This document shows, piece by piece, positions 12,086-26,488 of a stretch of 64,000 nt of DNA. Position 1 is the first letter of the stretch, and the number at the start of each line of letters is the position of its first letter. Both the position numbers and the translations under genes were made by a program. This stretch comes from Bactericera cockerelli (taxonomy: Eukaryota; Arthropoda; Insecta; Hemiptera; Triozidae). The notes beneath the pieces are model-generated. The model worked only from the letters and a program-made list of their open reading frames with translations, was not told where the DNA came from and ran no database searches. Where the stretch lies: NCBI GenBank assembly GCA_024516035.1, contig CM044966.1:16411377-16475376 (forward strand). Direction: 5' to 3'.

Positions 12086-12429
12086 TAAAATAAAAAAATT
12101 GAGGGTTCTACTCAAAACGCTTCAGTATTTGTTCGTTGAAAAAATTATAAAAAAATCCATAACACAGTACATTTTTCTACATTAATCAATACTTTGGTAT
12201 TTTTACGTACATAAAAAGTAGATAAAACAAATAATTGTGTATAAAAAATGTTTCATACAAGTAACATTACAATTATATTTATAAAAAAAAACTTATGTCG
12301 AAATAGTGAGAATACAGTCAGTGAAAGAGTTCATGTACATATATTTTGTACACAGTGTATTTACATAAAAAAGCTCAGTTTACATAATGTTATGTACAAT
12401 ATATAAAACGAACGTGTTCGGATAGATCA

Positions 12430-12570
12430 GTGTTCAAGGCGTCGATCTAGTAATCCAGAGGTCGCGGGTTCAATTCCAACCCGGGACACGACAAGTTATT
12501 TACCCATTTGGGATTTTGGCGACATAATAATACGTTTTGGGCTTACTGCTGAAATTTTGGGACTCATTAG
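12430..12570 (+). repeat. SINE-A, diverged
   Basis: Retains CCAGAGGTCGCGGGTTCAAT, ACATAATAATACG and GGGCTTACTGCTG. The A box is degraded. Confidence 0.6.
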
Positions 12571-12639
12571 GCTAGGATCCCATTGAGTGCAACAATTTGG
12601 CCCGCAATGTTTTGCAACATTTGAAGCGTTGCAGAGCTC

Positions 12640-12766
12640 AAATTGATGAGGAAAAATTCATGCACTGGGTGGTATTCGAACCAACGGATCCCTACGCTAC
12701 CTGGATTACCAGACTAGCGCGTTAACCACTTGACTACCAGTGCACTTAACTCGGGACTTGAACCAC
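12640..12766 (-). repeat. SINE-B fragment plus SINE-C B-box fragment at gene 3' end
   Basis: Bases 12640-12744 are a minus-strand SINE-B head. Next to it, 12747-12769 matches the B-box stretch of SINE-C (GGGACTTGAACCACC). The stop codon of the giant gene (12767-12769) lies at the edge of this SINE-C match. Confidence 0.6.
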
Positions 12767-15700
12767 CTACGTAACCATCTGGGATCCGACCATGCTAGCA
12801 GACTCGCCCAGATCATCATAGATGTCACTGTTGATGTCTCCCTTAGAGCTGTTTCCCGTGCAGGACATCAAGTCCAGGTCATTCTCATTGGAGATGAACT
12901 CGTTGATGATAGGGAGCTCCAGCGGCTCACCGTTGGGTTTGTACATGGCCCGAGGGGGTTTATACGGGTTGGTAGGAAACCGGTTGAACCCGGTGTTGGA
13001 GGACATGGCTGGGTCAGTGGTCGCACCGTGGTAGGATGTCAGAAGATTGGTGTGCAAGGATTGTTGCGTTGAGCTTGGTCCGTGGAGGGTGTTTTGAGAC
13101 GGTGAGAAGCTGCTGTGTTGGAGACTGGGGTTTGTTGAGAAACTGTTGAGTCGGTGATTCATAGACGATTCGTAGGACGGTGGTTGATGGGCAGTCTTCA
13201 TGCCCGTTGTGTCGTAGCTCGTTTTAGCATTCGACTCTTTGTTGTAGAGTGTTCCTGTGTGCGCAATGATTGCTCGGTGACTTGCATGGGCCGCCTGCCG
13301 CGATTCCGGAACATTCGATCTTTTGCACGGAGGCTCGAGGACATTGGATCTGTCACTGGGCCGCTTCAGTGGTGGACACAGAGGGTCGTGTCTCGCGTTG
13401 CCGCCTATGTTGGTGCAGCGTTGACCTCGGTTGAATGGTTGCTTCCCCATGGAGGAATCGTTCGCCGAGAATATCCAGGAGCTACCGGTCGCAGGAGGCG
13501 GGAAGTCCTCGTCTTCATCCTCCGATGAGAAGATGTCGAGTTTCGGGTGGGACGATTTGTACGATGGAAATCCACGATCGTTCTTCTTTTCTGGAAACAC
13601 CGCTTTCGTCTGCGCAATGCGTTGCGGATAACTTTGGTGGGCGCTGCTGAACAGATTGCCTGTGCTTTCCTCAGCGCTGGTGAAGCTCGAGCACTGTTGG
13701 CGTTCCATCAGTAATGGTCTTCCATTAGCAAGAGAGTCCATGCCGGGAAAGACTCGAGGATTCACGATTTTACTCTGGTTGCTGACTAGTTTATTCTGAG
13801 AGGGATGGTATCCTTGTGATGGATACTTGGAGATCAACTCTGACTCATCATCGCTGTCCGAGAAGATATCCATTGTTGTGAGTCTGGTTTTGCTTGCCGC
13901 AGTTTGTTCGCAATTTTGGTTATACGTGTTACTTTTGCTGACGGTTCTTTCTTTAGAAACCGAATGAGACTCCTGTGCTTGTCTCTCGATAACGGTGCGA
14001 TGCAAGGAGTTCACTCGAAACCGGTCCTCAGTCTGCCGTGCATAGGGATTCACGTTGAGCGCACCGGGTGTAGGCTGGGTGAAATCTTCGTCGTCTGACG
14101 GAATGATTCCGTTATCACGAAAATTCCAGTGAAATTTGGATCTGTCTGGTGCAGTGGGCTCCGCCTGTCTGCGCACGTTTGTGGTGCAGTGGTTGCTTGT
14201 TCTGCGCACCTCTGAGAAGTTGGAAACTAATTGAGGAACAATGGGAGGCGGGTTGTCTAGTTCATCATCATCGCTGTCAGAGAAAATCGTCATTGTATTT
14301 GAGGGATACTTCGACTTGGACGAAAACTGTTCCTCACGACATCTTGCTAGAGACATCCTTGCAATCGTAGATTGTTTCAGTGTTTCTTGGACCGGTTTGG
14401 CATGATCAAGCGAACTTTTGAACAGTTTATCGTGGTGAGTCGTGAGCCACTGAGAAGCAATGTTATTTCCAAAACGGTTCTCCGACACAGGCAGTTTTCT
14501 TGCTGAACCAGCAAATGATGGCAGAAAATGGTCGAAATTGCCGGCAGCTCTTGGTAAATTATCCGGAAGTCCATCGCCATCACTGTCTTCACTGGAACTT
14601 AAGAAAGCGCGGTATTTGTCAGGAGCTTCAATTTTAGGCTTTGCCAAGCCGCACTGTTTCTGTCTTTGCACCGTCCCATGTTTGTACATCATTGATTTGT
14701 AAAGTCGCGTGCACTCTTCAAACACTCTATTGTTAACTGTCACAGGGTCTAGAATAGTTTGAGCATTTCCTATCTTGAGTGATCTCTTTTCCTTGACGAC
14801 ATCATCATAATCAAACCCGCTGGTGCTATCCCAACCATTTCCTTGTCTAGCAACACCTTTCCTCTTGTCCCCATCGTCATCATCAAAACCGCTCGTACTA
14901 TCCCAACTTTTCCTTATTCTCTGCCTCCTCTTGTTTCTTGAATTCAACAGCCCGTGCTCATCCTCGGATGAGAAAGTGCTCACATTGTCATTGGATTTGC
15001 GTCTGTTGTTTTGTTCCACATTGAAATTGTCTTCCACCAGGTCGTACAGACTCAGGTTCGTATTGAAAACAGGACGACCAGATTTTTCAGATGACTTTGA
15101 CTTGCGCAGGTTCTCTTGCGCACTGGGGTCGTCGGCTGGGTCTGTGGCGTCCACAAGAGCTTCGAGAGGACTGGAGTTGCCCACACTAGAGCTCGCGTAT
15201 ACGGGACAGTCAGGGTCCTCGTCCAGGATGCTCTGCGGTGTTTCACACTTGATGGCGTCTCTGTCAAGGAGTGGTTCAGGGGACTCCTGAGGACCAGTGC
15301 TTTCGAGGATCAGGTCATGATTGTCCGTACTTCTCAACTGGGAAGAGTTGTTCGAATCACCATCGAACTTGGAGAAGAACTCTAGCCTGTCAGCTTCCTC
15401 AACGAGAGGCGGCTCCATCTCGTCTAGCACAGATCGCTTTCCCCACTCATCTTGATTGAGCATGGAGAATATTTCACACGGGAAGGTAGCGTCGTCGTCA
15501 ATGATGGTGTTGGTGAATATGTCAAACATTGAATCGTGCGGGGTTGAATTTGTTTCAGGAGGATTTGGCGGATGAGAAGATTGACTTTCTGTTTCAAGAG
15601 GGTGTTTCTGCAACTTTTGGAGAGGTTTTTGACATTCTGAGGGCTTTTCACTCATTTCGTGAGGTAATTTTGCTGGTGGTAGATCATCTTTCGTCGCGGC

Positions 15701-18700
15701 TTTGAGAGGATTGTCAAATAATGGCTTGTGAGAAAGTGGACTTTCTGTTTCGAATGAAAAATCACGTGACTCTTGTAGAGGTTGGTGATTCCTATCTGAC
15801 TGGTGCTGTTCATGAATGTTGGGATCCATTTTTGTACAGGATTGAGCATCTTTAGTTTGCTTCAACAATGGAGTATGAGGGGTTGTATTAACTGTTTTCA
15901 GGGAACTGTCAGAAAATAGCTTAAGAGGAGTTGGACTTTCCGTGTCGAGAAGAAAATTGTGTGAGTCTGAAAGAGGAATCGGTTGCAAACTACTTGACTT
16001 TATATGAATTTTGAGATTTAATTTTGGTACTAGTTCAGCGTTTTTGGCTTGGATATCTAACAATGATTCGACATTTTCAATGGGTCTTTTGGGATCTGAA
16101 CTTTTTTGTTGTTTCTTTTCTTTGTTTTTCTTGCCATTTTTCTTACTAGTGGTTGTAACCTTCTTATTGGTTCGATGACCACCAGATATTTCTGATTTAG
16201 TTTTACTGGTCTTTTTATGTTTCGTTGAAGAAAAAATACTTATAATGCTGTCTACATCAATTGAGTTTGAAGATCTTGTTTGATATGTAGTGTATTGTTC
16301 TTTTGTGGCTGTGTTCGTATCTATCAATTTGCTATGTGTATTGACTTTTGCTTCCAAAATGTCCTCAACACAGGGAAATGAACTTATGACACTGTCTTGA
16401 TCATTATGAATTAGTGGACCAGGAGGTACACCTAAAACACTGTCTTGGTCATTCAATATTGGAGCTGGGTTCCTATAGGTTTTGTTAATAATCTCTTTGG
16501 GTTGATTCTTTCTGTCTGATGGATTTTTTATGGGTGAAACACCTAACATGCTGTCTTGGTCGTTCTGAGTTACATGTCGATATTCCCTGTATTGCTCCAT
16601 GTTGATAGTATTGATAGAAACTTCTTGAATGATTGGTTTACAAATTCCGTCATTTTCAGAGGATTCTTTTGTACTTGTTTCTTCTTGCATTTCAGTTAGA
16701 CTAGTCATAATGCTCATTTCGTCAAGAACTTTTCCATTTCGATATTCTGAGTCCTGGATCACTTGCAGTGAAATGCTTGTTTCGCCACTCTGAGTGGTGT
16801 CTTCTTTGTTTGATTCTATTAGATCTCGGAAAGACGTTAGAGACTTCGCCAGACATACATTGTCACACGACTTGTCAAGTGACATTTCATCCGTTGCTGG
16901 CCGAAGATGAACACTTGTTTGAGCAACAGGACGAATGTCAGCATCACTTTCTTGATCATTCAGTGAAAAAGACGGATTTTGGTGAGCATTTTCGTTGGGA
17001 ATCTTTCGAGGTGGTTCACTATTTTCACCTAGTTGAGGGATTTTCGGTAAACTATCGAACATGAACTCTTCACTGTTCAGTTCTCGAGTTGGATCTTGAT
17101 TCGTTTCCCCCCTTTTTGCCCCTGCTTCATTGGTGCCTTGACAATTTTCATCGCGAATGTGGTTGTTCATTACGTCACTGGAGGTCGAAACGACAAGTGT
17201 TGACTGTGACACAGCACTCATCGCTAGATCAGTGATGGAAGACAGGGTCTGACGGGAGAAGAGAGATACTCCCTCAAAAGAGTTGCTGATTCCGGATAGC
17301 GTGCTGCCGCTTTCAGGTCTGTTGCCTGACATTTCAACCACCGCTTCGGTTGTTGTGCCAGTTCCTCTTTCATCTGGATGTGGAAGGGCCTCTGGAGGTG
17401 GGAGGGCCTCCGGAGAGTCCCAATTCACGATAGATCTTCCAGTACTTACTTCGTCCAGCAGTCTTTGATCACTTTGTGAATTATCCATAGCTGTTTTTCC
17501 ATTGATGCTGACGTGTTTTGAATGTCCTAAGAATTTCTTGCTCGTCAGGTCCTTTTGTCTGTTTTCTGTTATGTCATCTTGTACCAAATCTACTGAAGCA
17601 TTGACTGCCACTGAGTTGACTTTCTGATCATGATGAGAACGAGCATGTTCAACTTTAATTGTTTTCTTAAGCACTCTTTTTTGATTAGAACGTTTTACAT
17701 GTGGTTTTGAATGAACTTCCTCTGAATCGGAAGAGTCATCATCAAGGCCGAGATGATTCTGATAAACCGGGCCAATCCGATAAGTCACTGGTATGGACTC
17801 ACCTTCTCCTGTCCTGATTTGATCTAAAGCATGGGAGTTTTTGGACTTATGACTTGCTGCCTTTTTCAACATACCATTTTTGTTTTCAATGTTCATATCA
17901 ATGGGTTCTCCGAAAATGTTGAAACGGCCGTGCTCAGCCACAGTCGACTTGAAATTATCCAAAGCTGTCTTTTTTGAAGTGTGCACATGCTTTTTTGAGC
18001 CACTTGTTTCATTTCTATGGAGAACAGATGTAGCATCTCCAACACTGATTTCATCCATTGCAATTCTGTTTGGATGACGCATCATTGGTGTACCTACTAG
18101 AGGTGCATCTCCAACACTGATTTCATCCATTGCAATTCTATTTGGATGACTCATCATAGGCGTACCTACTAGAGGTGCATCTCCAACACTGATTTCATCC
18201 ACTGCAATCCTATTTGGATGACGATTCATAGGTGTACCTACTAGAGGTGCATCTCCAACACTGATTTCATCCATTGCAGTTCTGTTTGGATGACGCATCA
18301 TAGGTGTACCTACTAGAGGTGCATCTCCAACACTGATTTCGTCCATTGCAGTCCTGTTTGGATGACGCATCATAGGTGTCCCTACTAGAGGTGCATCTCC
18401 AACACTGATTTCATCCATTGCAGTTCTGTTTGGATGACGCATCATAGGTGTCCCTACTAGAGGTGCATCTCCAACACTGATTTCATCCATTGCAATCCTA
18501 TTTGGATGACGCATCATAGGTGTACCTACTAGAGGTGCATCTCCAACACTGATTTCATCCATTGCAATCCTATTTGGATGTTGCATCATAGGTCTACCTA
18601 ATAGAGGTGCATCTCCAACACTGATTTCATCCAATTGATTTCTTTGGCTATGGTAAACACGACTCTCTGTGGGAATTATTATAGAGCTTGAATCTCCAAT

Positions 18701-21700
18701 ACTGACTTCATCAATCAGTTTACTATGATGGGTTACTAAGCCACCAGTATTAGATACGGAGGTACTATAACAACTATCTATTGTGTCTGGAAAATCAATT
18801 GTGGTATCACAATCACTGAAAATATCCATGCCCATTGTACGGATGTGGAAATTTTCCATATCCAATTTTACTCGATCATTAGTTTCCTCGTTTGTTGAAA
18901 TGTTCTTGGAAGTGCTTTCAAGCTGAACTGGCTCTTGATCACTAATGTTGTCAATCTGATCAATTAGTTTTTCACTGGACGTGGGAACAAGAAAAAGGAG
19001 TGAATCTCCAACGTTGATCTGGTCGAGTGGTGTTGTAGAGCTATTTGGTTGAGGTAAAAGAAGGTTTCCTCCATCACGAGTTTCTTCCAATGGATTTCTA
19101 GGGGGATTTGTTTGATGTGACATGGAATAATTATATCCTACGCTGATTTGATCTAATGGCATTCTCAATATATTTGGCTCATGCAAAACAGGCTTGATCA
19201 CAAGTGTGGTGTCTCCATTTTTTTGGACATGAGAAACACCACTCTGCTTTGTGATGAGCTTGGAATTAGAATCACCGACACTTACTTCATCAAGAAGATT
19301 GCTTTGATTATTTCTATTGCTGAGATTGTTATTGCTAATGGTGTCACTATTGGGCGTATTTTCAATTTCTTCAATATGCATTAAGCGTTTATCAGTCACG
19401 GTCTCTTGAGTTGTGTATCTATCAAACATATTACTCTGATTTTTGTTAGCATTAATAATTTTGTTTGTTCCTTTGACATCTTCATTTCTGACTATACATT
19501 GCTCTGGTTTTTGTAAACATCCATCAGATTTTTTCAGTTTTTTGTTTTGCAATAAATTCAGAATCTTTTTCTTCTGATCACTTTTAGAGTATGGTTTGGG
19601 AACTTTTAAGACTTCTTCATTCTTTGGTCTTTTCTTGCTGCTTTTTTTAAGTGTCTCATTAGGTTTGGCAATTGTTTTTATATTGCTTCGAATTTCAGGA
19701 GTAACATTTATCAATTCTGTTGAAGGATTAGAGCTAGAATATAATCTTAATTCGGACTTTTCCATTTCAGATGGTTCAATGCAGTTTCTTGTTTCTTTTG
19801 AACCATCTTGGTTAGAGGTTTTTGCACTAGGCATTTTCACAGAAGCACTTGATTTTTTCTTGGAGTCTGTGTTTGATTTATGACATTTGTTTGTTTTCTT
19901 TTTCCCTGAAAGTGTTTGCTTGTTAACTTTTGTTTCTGTACATTTATTTTTAATTGGAATTTGAATGGAACTCGGATTTTTATTGGACGGCATTTTCGGT
20001 TTTGTGTTATCATTGTTATTAACATTTTTATTTCTTTTGGAAGTTTCACTTTGGCTTTTGTGGATCCTGTTTTTCTTTTTGGGATTTTCAGAAGTTTCCG
20101 CTTGGCTTTTTTTGCTATCTGAAACAAGACTTCTATTTTTAGAGTCTAAGTTTTTCATCATTGTGTTGAAAACATGTCTTACCTCAAGCTTGTTTCTTGT
20201 GTCGAGCTCAACTAGATCACTGAATTTTTTATTGACATTCAAATTATAATCAATAACTTTTTCAGGAAGTCTTTCAAGAAGAACCTTACATTCACCAGAT
20301 TTTTTACAACGTTTATCTTTATTTTTGCATGATTTTATGTGACTAGATTTTTGAGATTTCCTGGAATTATGGTGTTCTTTTGAATTGCTTTCATGATTTG
20401 ATTTATTTTCAAACTTTTCATCAGAGGTCTTTTCACGATTTTTGAACAGTTGTTTATGTGTGGATTTTATTCCTGTGGGCAATAGTTCGTTGGAGACAGT
20501 ATTTGACATTTCTTTCGACTCGAGGAAATTTCTAATTTCTACCTGGACTTTTTCTCCAATGAGTTTTGCATTTGGGCTAACTTCATTTTCTCTTACTACG
20601 GATTTCACTTTTGGACTAACATCTCTTTTATTTTTTTCATTGGTAATAGCCATGTCTTTTGATTTGCACAATATTCGGGATGAGATAGTTCGTGACAAAG
20701 TGTCATCCGTCATATCTTCATCATTCTGTTTCACCAATGGTTGAATTGGTGGTATGCTTTTGTTAAAACTACCAGGTAACACGGAATCTTTTCTCTTAGT
20801 TTCTTTATTTGTAATAGTTTTGTCACTTGATTTGCACAGTAATTCTATGGATGGTTTTGAGTGTGACATAGTGTCATGCATGATATCTTCATCATTCTGT
20901 TTTTCTAACGATTGGATTGCTGGTGTGATTTTGTTAACACTACCGAGTGACTTAGATTTTTTTCTCTTAGTTTCTTTATTTACAATATTCTTGTCACTAT
21001 ATTTGCACAATTCTTTCTGTGGATTTGAGTTTGACATGTGGTCAATAACTCTATCACTCTGTTTTTCCGATTGATTGATTGGTGGTATTCCTTTGTCAAT
21101 ATTACCGGTCAAGTCTTTTCTTTTATTTTCTTTATGAGTCTTGTCACTTGGTTTGGACAGTAATCTTCTGGACGAGAATGATTGCGACACAGTATCATGT
21201 TTATCTTTATCATTCTGTTTTTCCGATGGATTGATTGGTGGTACTCCTTTGTCAATATTACCGGTCAAGTCTTTTCTTTTATTTTCTTTATGAGTCTTGT
21301 CACTTGGTTTGGACAGTATTCTTCTGGACGAGATTGATTGCGACAAAGTGTCATGTTTATCTTTATCGTTCTGTTTTTCCAATGTTTGTTTTGGTGGTGT
21401 ACTTTTGTTAACACTATCAGGCGACTCGGAATTCTTGCTCTTGGTTTCTTCAATAATAATAGTTTCGTCACTAGATTTGGATAACAATCCTTTGGATGAG
21501 ATGGATTGTGACAGAGTGTCAGGTTTATCTTTATCGTTCTGTTTTTCCAATGTTTGTTTTGGTGGTGTACTTTTGTTAACACTATCAGTTGACTCGGAAT
21601 TCTTGCTCTTGGTTTCTTCAATAATAATAGTTTTGTCACTAGATTTGCATGATAATCCTTTGGATGAGATGGATTGTGACAAAGAGTCATGTGTGATATC

Positions 21701-22458
21701 TTTATTATTCTGTTTCTTCAAAGGTTGAATTGAGGGAGTCCTTTTGTCATCGCTACCAGCTGAATCTTTTCGATTTTCTACAGTCTTAACATGAGAAGTC
21801 CCGAGTGTTGAAATTATACTACTGTCTACTTTTGTGGTATCTAATATTGAACTATTTCTATCTTTTTTGCTATTTTTAATTTGCTCACTATCTACTGATG
21901 ATTTTTTCTTATCTGAACATTCTTTTTTGAGCACACTATAAGTTGTGTTTGGTGGTATGTTTTTTGATCGCCTACTGTTTTTACTAGGAGAACTTCTTGA
22001 ATCTTCCTTGGATTTATGAGAACAATACTTTGAACTACTCTGAACTGAATTAATTTCGTTTGCTAAATCAGTTTCATTATTTGGACTAGTCGGTGAAAAT
22101 TCAGCATTTTTAATTATTGAGGTAACCTTGGTTAACAAATTATCTCTATTTAGAGGACTACTTTTAGATAACACTTTACTTTCATCTATCTTACAAATCA
22201 TCGCTGACTTTGTATCTATTTTACTGCTTTTGGGATACTTACTATCTACTTTATTTTTACTTACGGACAAATTTAAATTAGCTGTCTTTGTACTATGAAT
22301 TTTACTATTTATACATAAATCCATGGTTCTCTCAATTACACTTTCAGTCAGAGATATGTTTTCTTGGGATTTACTTTTCTTGCTACTGTTGCTGTCATCT
22401 TCAACTTGTAATTGATGGGTGACGGTGATATTGCTTTCTTCGTTGGTGTTTGATAGGT
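12767..22458 (-). CDS. Giant gene exon 7: 3,229-residue repeat-rich tail
   Basis: One uninterrupted 9,692-nt exon. Three repeat systems are visible. First, about eight ~55-60-residue Lys/Ser-rich units (roughly 20690-21750) built around KSSDKTI, ETKRK or ETKSK, and KQND. Second, a 24-residue tandem array (18043-18640) with core DEISVGDAPLVG, with dispersed relatives LDQISVGYN, LDEVSVGDS, LIDEVSIGDS and LDQINVGDS. Third, acidic motifs of the type MDIFSDSDDE, MTIFSDSDDDE and LDIFSSEDEDE towards the C-terminus. A further motif, NDQDSVLG or NDQDSML, recurs around 16380-16560. The exon ends SASMVGSQMVT. Confidence 0.9.
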
Positions 22459-24483
22459 CTGGAAAAGAGACAGAAAAAAAGATAGGTCAAAATGATACCA
22501 ATAATAACATCGCCTTATTTATAATGCCCCGATTAGGATAAACGAGTCCCATTGTTTCAGCAGTAAGGTCAAGACCACATTATTGTGTGGTCAAAATCCT
22601 AAATGGGAGGATAACTTGTCATGTCACGGATGGATTTCAAACCCGCGACCTCTGGATTATCAGAATGACGCCTTGACAACTGAGCTACCGGGACAGAAAT
22701 AATAATAATATTGCTTTATTCATACTGCCCGATTAGGACTATTAAAGTCCCATTATTCCAGCAGTAAACCCAAGACGTATTTCTATGTGGTAAAAATCCC
22801 AAATGGGAGGATAACTTGTCATGTCCCGGTTGGGTTTTGAACCCGCAACCTCTGGAATCCCTGGATTCACACAGTGCCGCCTTTAAACACAATTGCAGAC
22901 CGTACCTTGACTTCTATCATCAGTGGCGGACTCTGTGGGAGCATCAGTGGTGGTGGGCGTGTCTTCATCACCAGTGGCGGAGCTCTTTCTACACTCGGGT
23001 TTGTCTCTGTAGCGACGCAGTCTGACGAGTTTCCTCTGGCCTTCATACAACTTCTGCCACATAGTCTCTGCGGTCGGAAGAAATACACAAACACAAGAAA
23101 ATCAACAACATTGCCACAAACACAGGAGACTTTAGGGCGGATTCAATAGGTGTTTCTTTTATACCTCCCCGTGGACCCGAGATAGATTTTGCGTATTGTT
23201 TTAAATGGGAAAATTAATGCTTGAATACAAATTTGAATCGAAAATTAACGCTTGAATCTTCATTTAGTCTACTAATTTTAACCCTAGAGCTCAGTGGTAA
23301 GTTTGATTCTCAGGGTTGACGAAAAAAAAAATGTACTAAAAAATTGGTTGCAGTTGTTTTAAGGTACGCTCGTGTTGACGCAGCCCTTAATGATAATAGT
23401 AATATAGCCCAGCAAATGCGAGTATACGGACAAGTATTTTCTAAAAATTACAAATATGTATTATCATTAACAATAAATTTGTAAACTAAAAATGGGAAAT
23501 ATTGTGTCACTTCTCGCCCATCAGAGGGGAGGCATACTACGGGACGGACAGGCTACAACACAGACCACAAGCGTTTACAGTAGCTGCTGTTTCATGGCTA
23601 CGAAATAAATAAGGCAATGAAATAAATAAGGGTTGGGTCGAAGAGATTGTCAAAGGCAATAGCCCCGCCTTTTAGTTAGGACATATATTATGTATATATT
23701 TTTTTTTTTCTTTCTTTATTTTTCTCTTATATTGTATTTTAATTTGTAATTATTTGTGTTGTATATAATATGTCCAATTAATAAAGTGTAAATAAATAAA
23801 TAATAAATAAACACTCATCTTTAAAAAAAAAATCTCTTCACTCACCATTGCGCAGAGCCCGCTGCGCATCCTCCACGGAGCCAAAGATAAGAATCGCCTG
23901 CCTCCGGTGCGCATGCGCAAACCTCTTCTTCCTCCTCACGCGCATGTCCGTGCGCAGACTCATCATCTCCTCCGGGGAGAGCAGCTCTGTCTGGAGGGAG
24001 ACGGAGGCGGGGGGAGGGGAGAGGGAGAGGAAGTGAGCCTCGTCCATGTGTGGCTGAGAAGTAATTCAAGAGTTCAAATTAGCGCGCGATTAGCTCAGTG
24101 GTTAAGCACTCGCTTGCCATGCGGAAGGTCCTGGGTTCGATCCCCCGTGCCGACAAAAATTTGTATATATTTTTTTTTTTTCAAACGCATCATTTCTGAT
24201 GTTATTACATGAAAATTTACAAAGGGGAAAAATAATATAAATATATATCTATGTTAAAAAAAAATAATTATAACAATATTTTTAATTTGGTTACAATTGT
24301 TTGTAAGGGATACCTTCCGGTGCGCTCGTGTTGACCCAGCACCTAAATGGGAAGTATTGTGTCACTTCTCGCCCATCAGAGGGGAGGCATACTACAGGAT
24401 GGGCAGGCTACAACGCAGACCACAAGCGTCTACAGTAGCTCCTGTTTCATGGCTACGAAATAAAAAAGGCTGTGAAACACTCA

Positions 24484-24514
<31 letters not shown>

Positions 24515-26457
24515 CAAATCAAGGCTTCATTAATGTTCATCAATATAAATAAATATTTAACATTAGTCAAAATACATTAAAATAAAATAATAATGAAAAA
24601 AAAAAAACTTAGAAGCTATAGCTTAGGAGTTTGAGTCCCTAGTGTGGTGAATATTTAGCAAGTCGAGTATGAGTAATTGTGATTATCACAAATGTTTTTT
24701 TTTTATAGTTTTGTTTAGAATATATTTTTTTGTCGATTCTGATGTTGTTGTTGTTGTAGCCAGCTTGGCTACAGCTGGAGGGGTGAGTGATGGTCTCGAG
24801 CCAACTTTATTTCAAAGTTGGCTCGTCCTGAACCACATATTTCTATGTGCGATCAACCATCATCTAGTACAACATCTAGTACAACTTCTCAATTTTCTGT
24901 TTATACTGATACTGATCATGATAACATGGACTTTTCTTTATAAGCCATTAAACCCATAGGAAACTGCAAGCTAGCCTGGCTTGTAAGGGTTGGCTGGTCT
25001 ATTCTCTGTTTATAGTCCTCTAGTGAGACACTGGTCTTCTCTCTGTATAACTACAAGCTAGCCTGGCTTGTAAGGGTTGGCTAGCCTGCTCTCTGTTTAT
25101 AGTCCTTTAGTGAGACACTGATCTTCTCCCTGTTTTACTACAAGCTAGCCTGGCTTGTAAGGGTTGGCTAGTCTGTTCTCTGTTTATAGTCCTCTAGTGA
25201 GACACTGGTCTTCTCCCTGTTTAACGTCACACAGCCAGAGTCTGATGTTCGAACCCAAGACCTTCACCGTGGTGAGGATCTGACCACTGATTCCGGGGTC
25301 AAGTGGCAGAGAATGCCTAAGGCATTAACTTCGCCCTGGATTACAAAACAATTGTAATTAAAAATTAATATTGATCTTGTTTTCTATTTGTACATACTTC
25401 TAAAGTTTTTTTTTAATTTATTGTTATTTTTTTGTTTTTTGTTGATGATTGTTTTGTAAAAAATAATAAAGTGTAAATAAATAAATAACTGACCTAATCA
25501 TGCTACTCACCTCAATGTTGGTAATGATCAGTGTGGTGGGATCCACCTGATATTTGCTGCTGTACCAAGGTCTGTGCTTCGTCGGCCGTAGCTTGGCACC
25601 CCCTGGCTCCAGACTCATCTTGGCTAAGTCAGCCAGTGTCTGCTCGCTCTGGGTTTCATCCTGGAGCTTTAGTTCAAAATAGCAGGGACGGGAAACTGAC
25701 TGAGGAGAGAGAATCAGAATTATTATAAGTCATTACTGTTTTTTTTTTAAGTATTAAAAGAGTGTAAGAGAGAGAATCAAAATTATTATAAGTCATAGAG
25801 CTTTAGTTCAAAATAGCAGGGACGGGAAACTGACTGATGAGAGAGAATAAGAATAACATTATTATAAGTCATAGTTGTTTTTTTTTAAGTATCAAAGGAG
25901 TGTAGGAGAGAGAATCAGAATTATTTTAAGTCATTAGTGTTTTGTAAGTATCAAAAGAGTACAATTTTGTATTGAAAAAAAAAAAAAATCTTTTGTGCAA
26001 TGAAATAGTTATGGTGTTTAAATGGTGTAGTAATTTGGCACCAAATTGAAGCATCACTGCATCAAGGAGCTCAGTAGTGCTCTGCTCTTTCTACAGTCTA
26101 CATTATTTATTAATATATATATATCTCCTTGCCTTTATCCCATATTAGCTTATGTTGCTATTTGTAAACATGTACAGATATAAACAGATATATGTATAAA
26201 AATAAGTAATTAAATAATAATAAAAAAATATTATTTAACTACTTATTTTTTATATATCTGTATATGTTTATAAATAAAGCTACAACAACAAGTTGTGAAA
26301 CATGTTCAATAAAAAATACATACTTTTTTTACAGCATCAAGAGACTGAAAGCTGGGATGCAGCTTTAGGATGTGTTCCTCGGAGAATACCACGTCAGGAT
26401 AGAGGACTCGGAGAGTGTGGTGCTCTGAAAAGAGAGGAAAATATAATTATATATAAG

Positions 26458-26488
<31 letters not shown>

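Noticed and set aside
12740..22000. Many plus-strand open frames opposite the giant exon
   Set aside because: They are antisense shadows of a long low-stop coding exon. None has a start context, family similarity or splice support.
24083..24156. tRNA-like sequence that could be a real tRNA gene
   Set aside because: It is continuous with a SINE body and a poly(A) tail, and related heads with mutations occur elsewhere. I see no independent tRNA gene in the window.
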